Part shown: one piece after another, positions 1 through 5,445 of the stretch | Position numbering within the stretch: position 1 is the stretch's first letter | Layout: each line of letters starts with the position of its first letter | Assembly: GCA_019752775.1 (NCBI GenBank) | Contig: JAIELU010000098.1 | Location: 1-5,445, forward strand | Length of the DNA: 5,445 nt | Source: Campylobacterales bacterium | Lineage (GTDB): Bacteria > Campylobacterota > Campylobacteria > Campylobacterales > Arcobacteraceae | Direction of reading: 5' to 3' | The notes under the pieces: model-generated | The model's input: only the letters and a program-made list of their open reading frames with translations | The model's database searches: none | What the model was told of the DNA's origin: nothing | Program-made: the position numbers and the translations under genes

Positions 1-744
1 GCTTGGTATGAAGGTAATACAAATTTACATCCATTTTAGGGTGTTACAAAACCTGCATATACAGGTTTTGGTAAAAAAGAAGACAATATTGCTTATTTAG
101 ATACAAATAATAAATACTCTTGGATTAAATCACCACTTTATGATGATGAAAGAATGGAAGTTGGACCACTTGCAAGAATGATAGTGGGAGTTGCAAAGGG
201 TGATGAAAGAATTTCTAAATATGTAACAACATTTCTAAAAAATGGAAACTTACCAATAAAAGTTTTATTTTCAACAGTTGGCAGAACTGCAGCACGAGCA
301 ATTGAAACTGAACTTATGTCTGATGTTATGTTGGAATGGGTTGATGAATTGGCTTCAAATGTTGCACATGGAGATTTATCAACATGGACTGAATTTAATT
401 TTGATCATGTTTCAAAAGAAGCTCAAGGTTTTGGTATGGAAGAGGCTCCAAGGGGTGGTTTAGGTCATTGGATTAAAATTAAAGATGGAAAAGTAGCAAA
501 TTACCAAGCAGTTGTTCCATCAACTTGGAATGCAGCTCCTAGAGATTATAAAGGAAGAATGGGTGCTTATGAATCATCATTAATTGGTACAAAAGTAGCA
601 AATCCAGATCAACCACTTGAAATCTTAAGAACTATTCATAGTTTTGATCCATGTATTGCTTGTGCTGTACATATTATTGATACAAATGGTAAAGAATTAG
701 GTGTTTATAAAGTAGATCCAATTGGAGGAACAAGCCGTGCCTAA
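1..744 (+). pseudogene. hydB: [NiFe]-hydrogenase large subunit, C-terminal part, with in-frame TAG
   Basis: This is the 3' part of a gene for the catalytic large subunit of a periplasmic H2-uptake hydrogenase; the 5' end lies outside the window. The frame reads from base 1 (AWYEGNTNLHPF), meets a TAG at 37-39, then continues without another stop (GVTKPAYTGFG...) to TAA at 742-744. Homology runs across the stop, because LHP-x-x-G-x-T-x-P-x-YTG is the usual large-subunit pattern, so the TAG replaces one sense codon. Later conserved parts are VGPLARM, GRTAARAIE, APRGGLGHW and the C-terminal DPCIACAVH (646-672), which supplies two of the four Cys ligands of the Ni-Fe centre. The 23 residues after that His are presumably the peptide removed by HydD. 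Translation restarting at ATG 154 would lack the N-terminal CxxC and could not be catalytic. The stop may be a true nonsense mutation or a base-calling error; family assignment is secure. Confidence 0.85.
724..729 (+). promoter_or_regulatory. Ribosome binding site deciding the hydC start
   Basis: GGAGGA, a near-perfect Shine-Dalgarno sequence, lies 7 nt before the GTG at 737. It supports GTG 737 over the in-frame TTG at 722, which overlaps the site itself, and over the ATG at 764. The site falls within the last codons of the upstream large-subunit gene, so hydB and hydC are probably translationally coupled. Confidence 0.8.
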
Positions 745-1438
745 CATTAAAGAGGTTAAAAGAATGACGGGAACTATGAGAATTATACATTGGCTAAATG
801 CTATTTGTATGGTAGTTGCTGTTATAACCGGTTTATATATAGGTCACCCTTATTACCAGTCATTCATTGCAGATCCAGCTGTGGATAAGTATGTAATGGC
901 ATGGAATAGATGGGGGCATTTAATAGTTGCAATTATCTTTGATGTAACTGCTGTATTAATAGGTTATTTATATTTCTTTTCAAGATTTGATAAGCCATAT
1001 AAAAAACTAATACCAACTATAAAAAATATAGTTGAATTTTGTGAAGTATTTTTAAATTTAATTACTTTTAATAGAAGAAAGAAATTTGATTCATCGCATA
1101 GTGATAGTTATAATATTGTATTTTTTACAATATTCCATTTTTTATTAATATTTATGTTATTTACTGGACTTCAGTTGTATGTTCAAGGTTTAGCTTCTGG
1201 AATTAGTTCTATTGGAAGTTGGTGGCCTTCTATGTTACATTTAACAACTGATTGGACTTTAAATGTATTTGGTGGAAATATGGGAGTAAGAATTGCTCAT
1301 CATACATCAATGTATTTAATTCTAGTTTGGGTAATGTGTCATATTTATTATCAAATTTGGAGAACAATCTTCTGGAAAGAGGGTGACATCGCTATTGTCA
1401 TTGGCGGAAGCAAGTTTGTAAGAGAAGAAGAAAAATAG
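737..1438 (+). CDS. hydC: Ni/Fe-hydrogenase b-type cytochrome subunit HydC
   Basis: Membrane di-haem cytochrome b of 233 aa that anchors the periplasmic hydrogenase and passes electrons from the small subunit to the menaquinone pool. Four hydrophobic helices are visible at about residues 19-37, 60-81, 127-148 and 185-208. Candidate haem ligands are His18 (RIIHW), His61 (RWGH), His188/189 (RIAHH) and His202 (CHIYYQ), matching the spacing expected for the HyaC/HydC family. The length fits the family. The GTG start at 737 is chosen because GGAGGA lies 7 nt upstream; it overlaps the hydB stop by 8 nt, as expected in a tightly coupled structural operon. It is followed by a stable hairpin before hydD. 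The gene is intact even though the upstream hydB frame is interrupted, so it could also serve the second HydAB pair encoded downstream (inference). Confidence 0.95.
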   Translation: MPNIKEVKRMTGTMRIIHWLNAICMVVAVITGLYIGHPYYQSFIADPAVDKYVMAWNRWGHLIVAIIFDVTAVLIGYLYFFSRFDKPYKKLIPTIKNIVEFCEVFLNLITFNRRKKFDSSHSDSYNIVFFTIFHFLLIFMLFTGLQLYVQGLASGISSIGSWWPSMLHLTTDWTLNVFGGNMGVRIAHHTSMYLILVWVMCHIYYQIWRTIFWKEGDIAIVIGGSKFVREEEK

Positions 1439-1445
1439 AGAAAAT

Positions 1446-1465
1446 AAGGGGCGAAAGCCCCTTTT
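1446..1465 (+). terminator. GAAA-tetraloop hairpin between hydC and hydD (attenuator or partial terminator)
   Basis: A 7-bp stem AAGGGGC / GCCCCTT (1446-1452 and 1457-1463) closes a GAAA loop of the GNRA type, followed by only four T's before C1466. The stem is unusually GC-rich for this AT-rich sequence. It lies just after the hydC stop and about 20 nt before the hydD start. The short T-tract suggests incomplete termination or a 3'-end mRNA-stabilising structure that would give the structural genes more transcript than the maturation genes. Function is inferred; the structure is directly visible. Confidence 0.6.
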
Positions 1466-1470
1466 CATTT

Positions 1471-1475
1471 AAAGG
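1471..1475 (+). promoter_or_regulatory. Ribosome binding site for hydD
   Basis: AAAGG lies 8 nt before ATG 1484. It favours that ATG over the in-frame GTG at 1475, which overlaps the site and would add only three residues. Confidence 0.55.
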
Positions 1476-1483
1476 TGTTATTT

Positions 1484-2077
1484 ATGAAAAAAAGAAATAT
1501 TGTAATTGGTGTTGGAAATATGCTTTTTAAAGATGAAGGTATAGGTATTTACGCTTCTGAGTATATTAGTCAAAATTACGAGTTCGATGATAAAGATTTA
1601 GAAATTATAGATGGTGGAACATTAGGGTTTAAACTAATGGCATATTTTCAAGAATATGACAATGTTATTATTTTAGATACTGTGTCTATTGAAGATGAGG
1701 TTGGAGGAATTTATAGACTTCCCTCTGATGTACTTTTAGGGCTTGGAACTTATAGAAAAACAGCCCATGAAGTAGAAATCGTAGAGATGTTAGAAATTGT
1801 ATCTGTTTTGGATTCTCATGCAAATGTGACGATAATTGGGATAATTCCAAAAGATATTGAAACTGTTCAAATTGGACTCACAATTGAGATGGAAGATAAA
1901 TTTGAAGAGTTTATTTTAAATGGAATTAAAGAGATAGAAAGCTTAGGAATAAAAGCCACAAAAATAAAAAATATCTTGATTCCTGACATTGTAAAAAGTA
2001 TGATAGGAAGTTACAATGGCGAACATTTAACAAGAATTCCAAATGAAGAAGATTTTACACATGCAATTAATTTATAA
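1484..2077 (+). CDS. hydD: Hydrogenase maturation endopeptidase HydD (HyaD/HybD family)
   Basis: Cytoplasmic, nickel-dependent endopeptidase of 197 aa that removes the C-terminal peptide of the large subunit once the Ni-Fe(CN)2CO centre is in place. The N-terminus VIGVGNMLFKDEGIG is the family signature. The three residues expected to bind nickel are visible: Glu18 (KDEGIG), Asp65 (ILDTV) and His95 (TAHEV). DGGTLG (43-48) is the family's second conserved motif, and the IIGIIPKDIE stretch matches the usual P-x-x-IE-like segment. The protein is longer than E. coli HybD (about 164 aa) because of roughly 30 extra C-terminal residues beginning near NILIPDIVKS. ATG 1484 is chosen from the AAAGG site 8 nt upstream. 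The 3' end overlaps hydE by 17 nt, implying translational coupling. Its substrates are presumably the HydB proteins encoded on either side. Confidence 0.93.
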   Translation: MKKRNIVIGVGNMLFKDEGIGIYASEYISQNYEFDDKDLEIIDGGTLGFKLMAYFQEYDNVIILDTVSIEDEVGGIYRLPSDVLLGLGTYRKTAHEVEIVEMLEIVSVLDSHANVTIIGIIPKDIETVQIGLTIEMEDKFEEFILNGIKEIESLGIKATKIKNILIPDIVKSMIGSYNGEHLTRIPNEEDFTHAINL

Positions 2078-3593
2078 AATAGAGTTTAATACAACAAATT
2101 TATATTTCAAACATATTATAGAGTGTTTGATTAATGAAGCAAAAATAAATGCCATTTGCAAACAATACAATGGTTTTATACTCATTATTTTAGATGCAAG
2201 TGGTGAAGAAATTGAAGATTTTTTTGCTTTATTGGAAAAAAAATTACCACTTAGTGTTTTTATTGGAAAATCATATGTCATAGAATCTTATGATGAAACT
2301 TTAAAAGAAATAGAAGATTTTCATATAAAACAAAATCTAACACTTCTAACAAATGATGCAATAAAAAATATAATTGAAGAAAGTAATATTGATTTTTTAA
2401 ATGATATTGTAAAAATTACAAAAGGTGAAATTTCAAGATTTGAAACACACAATGGTTTAAAAGATTATTTTTTACCAAATAAAAAAATTCGAGAAGATTT
2501 TGAAGAAAAAGGTTTTGAAGTTAAACTTTTGATTACTGATATTAGTAAAATAGAAGAGATTTTTGACATAAATACTAAAGATTATCAACTTCTTTGCTCA
2601 CTTGAGCGACCTTTGGTTAAATTAAAATTTAAAATATTAAAAAATGCAAATAAAGAATTTTCTTCTTCAAATTTTATTTATGCAAAAATTCCTGATGATA
2701 AAGAAGTGATTTTATTTGCAAAAGCTTTAAAAGAAAATGGAATTAATCATGTTTTATATGTAAATGATGAGGTTTATCAAGATGGTTTAAAAATCACATA
2801 TTTCAAAGAACAAAATCTAATAATTCATGGAGATAAAGGTTTATTTCCTAAATATGATTTTACAGCAAATAAAAAGTATAACTCTTCAAAAGATTATTTT
2901 GATGATAATGGTGGAGCTTTTAAAGCAATTCTTGCCCAAAATGCAAAACGATTAGTTCCATCTATTGGGGTATATTTTTCTCAAAATTCATATAAAAGTT
3001 CAATATTAATAAATGTTCCTACAAAAGGAGTAAAAGAGATAATTTCTATTCCAAATATTCAAAATAGTATAAAAAACTGTTTTGAAGAGATTTCTGATAT
3101 GGATGAACATTGTGCTAGATTGATTAAAAATTATTCAAAAAAGTTTCCAAGTGTATTAGAAAATGAAGTTCCTTTAAATACAAATGGATTTGAATCAATT
3201 ATAAATATGTGTGCAAAAGTTTTAGGAATAAATAGTGCAAAAGAGTTTGAAGATATGGCATTAAATACGAGTATGACAAGTGGAATTCAAATAGATATGA
3301 AACTTGTAAATCTTGATGGAGTAAACTATTTAGATTATAGAAAAACAGTTCAATCAATCATGGCTTATAAAATGGCTGATGTTGATAATATTACATTAAT
3401 TTATTCTTTTTATGAAAGCTTGAGTGAATTTATTTGTAATTATGTAAATGAAATAGCAATAGATTTAAAAGCAAAAGATGTAGTTTTATGTGGAAATATG
3501 TTTGCAAACTCAATACTTCTTGCCAAAACAAATAAAACACTTAGTAAGACTTATAATATTATTCTTCCTAAAGAATATCCTTTAGATTATTAA
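2061..3593 (+). CDS. hydE: HydE, degenerate HypF-like hydrogenase maturation protein
   Basis: A 510-aa protein occupying the place of HydE in the Campylobacterota hydABCDE cluster; the H. pylori homologue is known to be needed for hydrogenase activity, but its biochemical role is not settled. Sequence reading suggests a relic of HypF, the carbamoyltransferase that starts CN- ligand synthesis. Residues 1-75 resemble an acylphosphatase-like fold without its catalytic motif; CSLERPLVKLK (179-189) resembles the YrdC-domain S-x-ERP motif; GGAFKAILAQ (284-293), GFESIINMCAKVLGI (376-390) followed by FEDMA, FYESL, and VLCGNMFANSILL (475-487) line up with HypF's Kae1-like half (GRLFDAVAALLGL, YEGQA, FHNTL, LSGGVFQN). 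The HypF CxxC zinc fingers and the HHxAH metal site are absent. ATG 2061 is preferred to ATG 2043 because AAGAAG lies 9 nt upstream. Followed by a strong terminator. Confidence 0.8.
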   Translation: MQLIYKIEFNTTNLYFKHIIECLINEAKINAICKQYNGFILIILDASGEEIEDFFALLEKKLPLSVFIGKSYVIESYDETLKEIEDFHIKQNLTLLTNDAIKNIIEESNIDFLNDIVKITKGEISRFETHNGLKDYFLPNKKIREDFEEKGFEVKLLITDISKIEEIFDINTKDYQLLCSLERPLVKLKFKILKNANKEFSSSNFIYAKIPDDKEVILFAKALKENGINHVLYVNDEVYQDGLKITYFKEQNLIIHGDKGLFPKYDFTANKKYNSSKDYFDDNGGAFKAILAQNAKRLVPSIGVYFSQNSYKSSILINVPTKGVKEIISIPNIQNSIKNCFEEISDMDEHCARLIKNYSKKFPSVLENEVPLNTNGFESIINMCAKVLGINSAKEFEDMALNTSMTSGIQIDMKLVNLDGVNYLDYRKTVQSIMAYKMADVDNITLIYSFYESLSEFICNYVNEIAIDLKAKDVVLCGNMFANSILLAKTNKTLSKTYNIILPKEYPLDY

Positions 3594-3620
3594 TCCAAAT
3601 CACTAAATATTACTGTTATT

Positions 3621-3653
3621 AAAGCTCAAATTTTTACAGTTTGAGCTTTTTTT
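3621..3653 (+). terminator. Rho-independent terminator after hydE
   Basis: A 10-bp perfect stem AAAGCTCAAA / TTTGAGCTTT (3621-3630 and 3640-3649) with a 9-nt loop runs into seven consecutive T's (3647-3653). It lies 27 nt after the hydE stop and ends the first operon, separating it from the second hydrogenase unit. Confidence 0.88.
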
Positions 3654-3657
3654 ATTT

Positions 3658-3675
3658 TATGAATAATTATTCATA
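3658..3675 (+). promoter_or_regulatory. Perfect 18-bp palindrome, putative operator 1
   Basis: TATGAATAATTATTCATA is a perfect 18-bp inverted repeat. Its 14-bp core (TGAATAATTATTCA) recurs with a single base change 78 bp downstream. The size and symmetry suit a dimeric helix-turn-helix regulator, for example of the TetR type; the regulator's identity is inference. It lies upstream of the putative hydA promoter. Confidence 0.55.
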
Positions 3676-3708
3676 TTTATGATTTTAGTAAAGAAAGTTT
3701 AACCATAA

Positions 3709-3720
3709 TTAGTATAAGAT
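3709..3720 (+). promoter_or_regulatory. Putative sigma-70 promoter -10 region for the second hydrogenase operon
   Basis: TTAGTATAAGAT contains TATAAG (3713-3718), a reasonable -10 element, about 50 nt before the hydA start. No clear -35 hexamer sits at the right distance, which is usual for Campylobacterota sigma-70 promoters, where AT-rich periodicity replaces it. It lies between the two palindromes, and the terminator upstream means hydA needs its own promoter. Confidence 0.4.
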
Positions 3721-3737
3721 TCAACAATTAAAATAAA

Positions 3738-3751
3738 TGAATAATCATTCA
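3738..3751 (+). promoter_or_regulatory. Imperfect 14-bp palindrome, putative operator 2
   Basis: TGAATAATCATTCA matches the core of the upstream palindrome at 13 of 14 positions and has one mismatched pair (3743/3746). It starts about 20 bp after the putative -10 and ends 17 bp before the hydA start codon, a position suited to repression by road-block or by looping with operator 1. Confidence 0.55.
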
Positions 3752-3757
3752 CTAAAA

Positions 3758-3761
3758 AAGG
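3758..3761 (+). promoter_or_regulatory. Ribosome binding site supporting the TTG start of hydA
   Basis: AAGG, at the end of an A-run, is placed 7 nt before TTG 3769. No ATG or GTG in the hydA frame has comparable support ahead of the Tat motif, so this site decides the start. Confidence 0.6.
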
Positions 3762-3768
3762 TTAGATT

Positions 3769-4929
3769 TTGCAAGCTGAAAAACTGTATGAAAAATTATC
3801 AAAAAGATTAATAGAATTAGAAAAATTACCAAAATTAAAAGAAAATAAAACAATTTCAAAACATTTGGATGAAAAAGGAATCTCACGAAGAGATTTTATG
3901 AAATGGGCTGCAGCAATAACTGCTATGTTAGCATTACCTGGAACTTTTACTCCTTTGGTTGCAAAAGCTGCGAAACTAGCCGATAGGTTACCAATTATTT
4001 GGCTACATATGGCTGAATGTACAGGTTGTAGTGAATCATTACTACGAACTGATGCTCCAACTATTGATTCTTTGATATTTGATTATATTTCTTTAGAATA
4101 TCATGAAACTTTAATGGCAGCTGCTGGTTGGCAAGCTGAAGAAAATCTTGAAAATGCAATTGAAAAATATAAAGGACAGTATATTTTAATGGTAGAAGGT
4201 GGAATTCCCTCAGGAGAAAATGCTCACTTTTTAACAATTGGTGGTCATGGAAAAACAGGTGAACAAAATGCTATTGATGCAGCAGAACACGCAGCTGCAA
4301 TTTTTGCAATTGGAACTTGTTCTTCTTATGGTGGAGTTCAAGCAGCAATTCCTAATCCAACGGGAGCAGTAGCACTTTCAAAAGTTACAAGTAAAACGGT
4401 AATAAATGTTCCAGGTTGTCCTCCTAGTGAGAAAAATATTGTTGGAACATTACTTCATTATATTTTATATGGAACACTTCCTGCTCTTGATGTTTATAAT
4501 AGACCAAAATGGGCTTATGGCTTACGAATCCATGACTTATGTGAAAGAAGAGGTCACTTTGATGCAGGTGAATTTGTAGAAGAATTTGGAGATGAGGGTG
4601 CTAAAAAAGGGTTTTGTTTATATAAAGTAGGATGTAAAGGTCCTTATACTTTTAATAATTGTTCAAAAAATAAGTTTAATTCTCATATGTCATGGCCTAT
4701 TCAAGCAGGACATGGATGTATTGGATGTAGTGAACCTGATTTTTGGGACAAGATGGGACCTTTTGAAGAACCTGTTGCAAATAGGCTGTATAACACAGTT
4801 TTTAAAGGTTTAGGTGCAGATGCAACAGCTGATAAAATTGGCGTTGGATTATTAACAGTAACAGGTATCGGAATAGCAGCTCATGCTGTAATTTCAAAAA
4901 TTAAAAATCCAAAAGATGGTGAGGAATAA
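3769..4929 (+). CDS. hydA: [NiFe]-hydrogenase small subunit HydA, Tat-exported
   Basis: Electron-transfer subunit (386 aa) of a periplasmic membrane-bound uptake hydrogenase; it passes electrons from the Ni-Fe site of HydB to a cytochrome b. The precursor has a long n-region, then the twin-arginine motif SRRDFMKW (39-46), a hydrophobic stretch and a likely cleavage after AKA (65-67). Expected cluster ligands are all visible: proximal 4Fe-4S Cys84, Cys87, Cys184 and Cys217; distal 4Fe-4S His255, Cys258, Cys283 and Cys289; medial 3Fe-4S Cys298, Cys317 and Cys320. ECTGCSES carries Gly where oxygen-tolerant enzymes have an extra Cys, so this is the standard type. Residues 356-376 form a C-terminal membrane anchor. 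The TTG start has AAGG 7 nt upstream and gives an N-terminus resembling Wolinella HydA. First gene of a new operon, 2 nt before hydB. Confidence 0.96.
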   Translation: MQAEKLYEKLSKRLIELEKLPKLKENKTISKHLDEKGISRRDFMKWAAAITAMLALPGTFTPLVAKAAKLADRLPIIWLHMAECTGCSESLLRTDAPTIDSLIFDYISLEYHETLMAAAGWQAEENLENAIEKYKGQYILMVEGGIPSGENAHFLTIGGHGKTGEQNAIDAAEHAAAIFAIGTCSSYGGVQAAIPNPTGAVALSKVTSKTVINVPGCPPSEKNIVGTLLHYILYGTLPALDVYNRPKWAYGLRIHDLCERRGHFDAGEFVEEFGDEGAKKGFCLYKVGCKGPYTFNNCSKNKFNSHMSWPIQAGHGCIGCSEPDFWDKMGPFEEPVANRLYNTVFKGLGADATADKIGVGLLTVTGIGIAAHAVISKIKNPKDGEE

Positions 4930-4931
4930 TT

Positions 4932-5445
4932 ATGGAAAATAAAAGAGTAATTATTGACCCAATTACAAGAATTGAAGGACATTTAAGAATTGAAGTTGAA
5001 GTTGATGATAATAATGTAATACAAAAAGCGTATTCTTCTTCGACTCTTTGGAGAGGATTAGAAACTATTGTAAAAAATAGAGATCCAAGAGATGCAGGTT
5101 TTTTAATGCAAAGGATTTGTGGAGTTTGTACTTTCTCACATTATAGAGCAGGAATTGAAGCAGTTGAAGATGCTTTAGGAATAATTCCTCCTTTAAATGC
5201 AAAATTAACTAGATCTTTAATGAATCAATCTTTATTTATGCACGACCATGTTGTTCATTTTTATCATCTACATGGACTAGATTGGGTTGATGTTGTTTCT
5301 GCTTTAGATGCCGATGAAGCAAAAGCTTCAAAAGAAGCATTTAAGTATTCAGATTATCCAATTGCAACGGGTGAAAATGATCTTAAAAAAGTAAAAAATA
5401 GGGTTAAAGAATTTGTGCAAAGAGGGCAATTAGGACCTTTTGCAA
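4932..5445 (+). CDS. hydB: [NiFe]-hydrogenase large subunit HydB, N-terminal part
   Basis: Catalytic subunit partner of the preceding HydA; only the first 171 codons are in the window and the frame is open at the edge. ATG 4932 follows the hydA stop by 2 nt and has GAGG 7 nt upstream, so the two are translationally coupled. Visible motifs are DPITRIEGHLRIEVE (residues 9-23), with the conserved Glu15, and RICGVCTFSHYRAG (61-74), whose Cys63 and Cys66 are the N-terminal pair of Ni-Fe ligands. FSHYRAGIEAVEDALGI resembles the Wolinella HydB type rather than the group with VHALAS at this place. HDHVVHFYHLHGLDW is the usual family helix. There is no signal peptide, as expected, because the large subunit is carried out by the Tat signal of HydA. 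Confidence 0.96.
   Translation, partial: MENKRVIIDPITRIEGHLRIEVEVDDNNVIQKAYSSSTLWRGLETIVKNRDPRDAGFLMQRICGVCTFSHYRAGIEAVEDALGIIPPLNAKLTRSLMNQSLFMHDHVVHFYHLHGLDWVDVVSALDADEAKASKEAFKYSDYPIATGENDLKKVKNRVKEFVQRGQLGPFA

Noticed and set aside
37..39. TAG read as pyrrolysine or another recoded residue
   Set aside because: No recoding element is visible, large subunits have no pyrrolysine here in any family I know, and a point mutation or base error is simpler.
278..463. 61-codon open frame on the + strand
   Set aside because: It lies wholly within the hydB frame, has no ribosome site, and its Leu/Met-rich translation looks like an out-of-frame reading of hydB.
722..736. TTG start for hydC giving five extra residues
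   Set aside because: The TTG overlaps the GGAGGA that serves GTG 737, and it has no ribosome site of its own.
2043..2060. ATG 2043 as the hydE start
   Set aside because: The upstream bases are weak as a ribosome site, whereas ATG 2061 has AAGAAG at 9 nt; still possible, and it would add six residues.
2072..2281. 69-codon open frame on the - strand
   Set aside because: It is antisense to hydE, has no homology I recognise, and is easily explained by AT-rich coding sequence.
3769..4929. Oxygen-tolerant (six-Cys) small subunit
   Set aside because: ECTGCSES and GTCSSYGG lack the two supernumerary Cys residues that define that class.

Overview
The window is a low-GC (roughly 30 %) stretch of bacterial chromosome, all of it coding on the + strand and all of it [NiFe]-hydrogenase biology. 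The gene order (large subunit, b-type cytochrome, maturation protease, HypF-like HydE) and the Wolinella/Helicobacter/Campylobacter-like protein sequences point to a Campylobacterota member. An Arcobacter-like organism is my best guess from base composition and from two hydrogenase sets lying side by side, but I cannot confirm the genus from sequence alone.

Region 1 (1-3593) is the 3' part of a first hydrogenase operon. It starts inside a large-subunit gene (hydB), whose reading frame is broken by an in-frame TAG at 37-39 but is otherwise intact to the C-terminal DPCxxCxxH nickel-binding motif. Next come hydC (di-haem cytochrome b, GTG start at 737, overlapping hydB by 8 nt), a very stable GAAA-loop hairpin (1446-1463), hydD (endopeptidase that trims the large subunit), and hydE, which overlaps hydD by 17 nt. 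HydE looks like a degenerate HypF that has lost its zinc fingers and the HHxAH metal site. A canonical intrinsic terminator (3621-3653) ends this unit.

Region 2 (3594-3768) is a 175-nt intergenic segment. It holds the terminator, a plausible sigma-70 -10 element, and two nearly identical palindromes (3658-3675 and 3738-3751) that bracket the putative promoter like a pair of repressor operators.

Region 3 (3769-5445) begins a second hydrogenase operon: hydA, a Tat-exported small subunit with the full set of 4Fe-4S/3Fe-4S/4Fe-4S ligands and a C-terminal membrane anchor, then hydB, a large subunit cut by the window edge after 171 codons. The encoded enzyme is a standard (four-Cys proximal cluster) periplasmic membrane-bound H2-uptake hydrogenase of the Wolinella HydAB type.

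Working model: HydA-HydB sit on the periplasmic side and oxidise H2, HydC carries the electrons through the membrane to the quinone pool, and HydD and HydE mature the large subunit. If the TAG in the first hydB is real, the first enzyme is dead, and its downstream hydC, hydD and hydE may be kept to serve the second HydAB pair.
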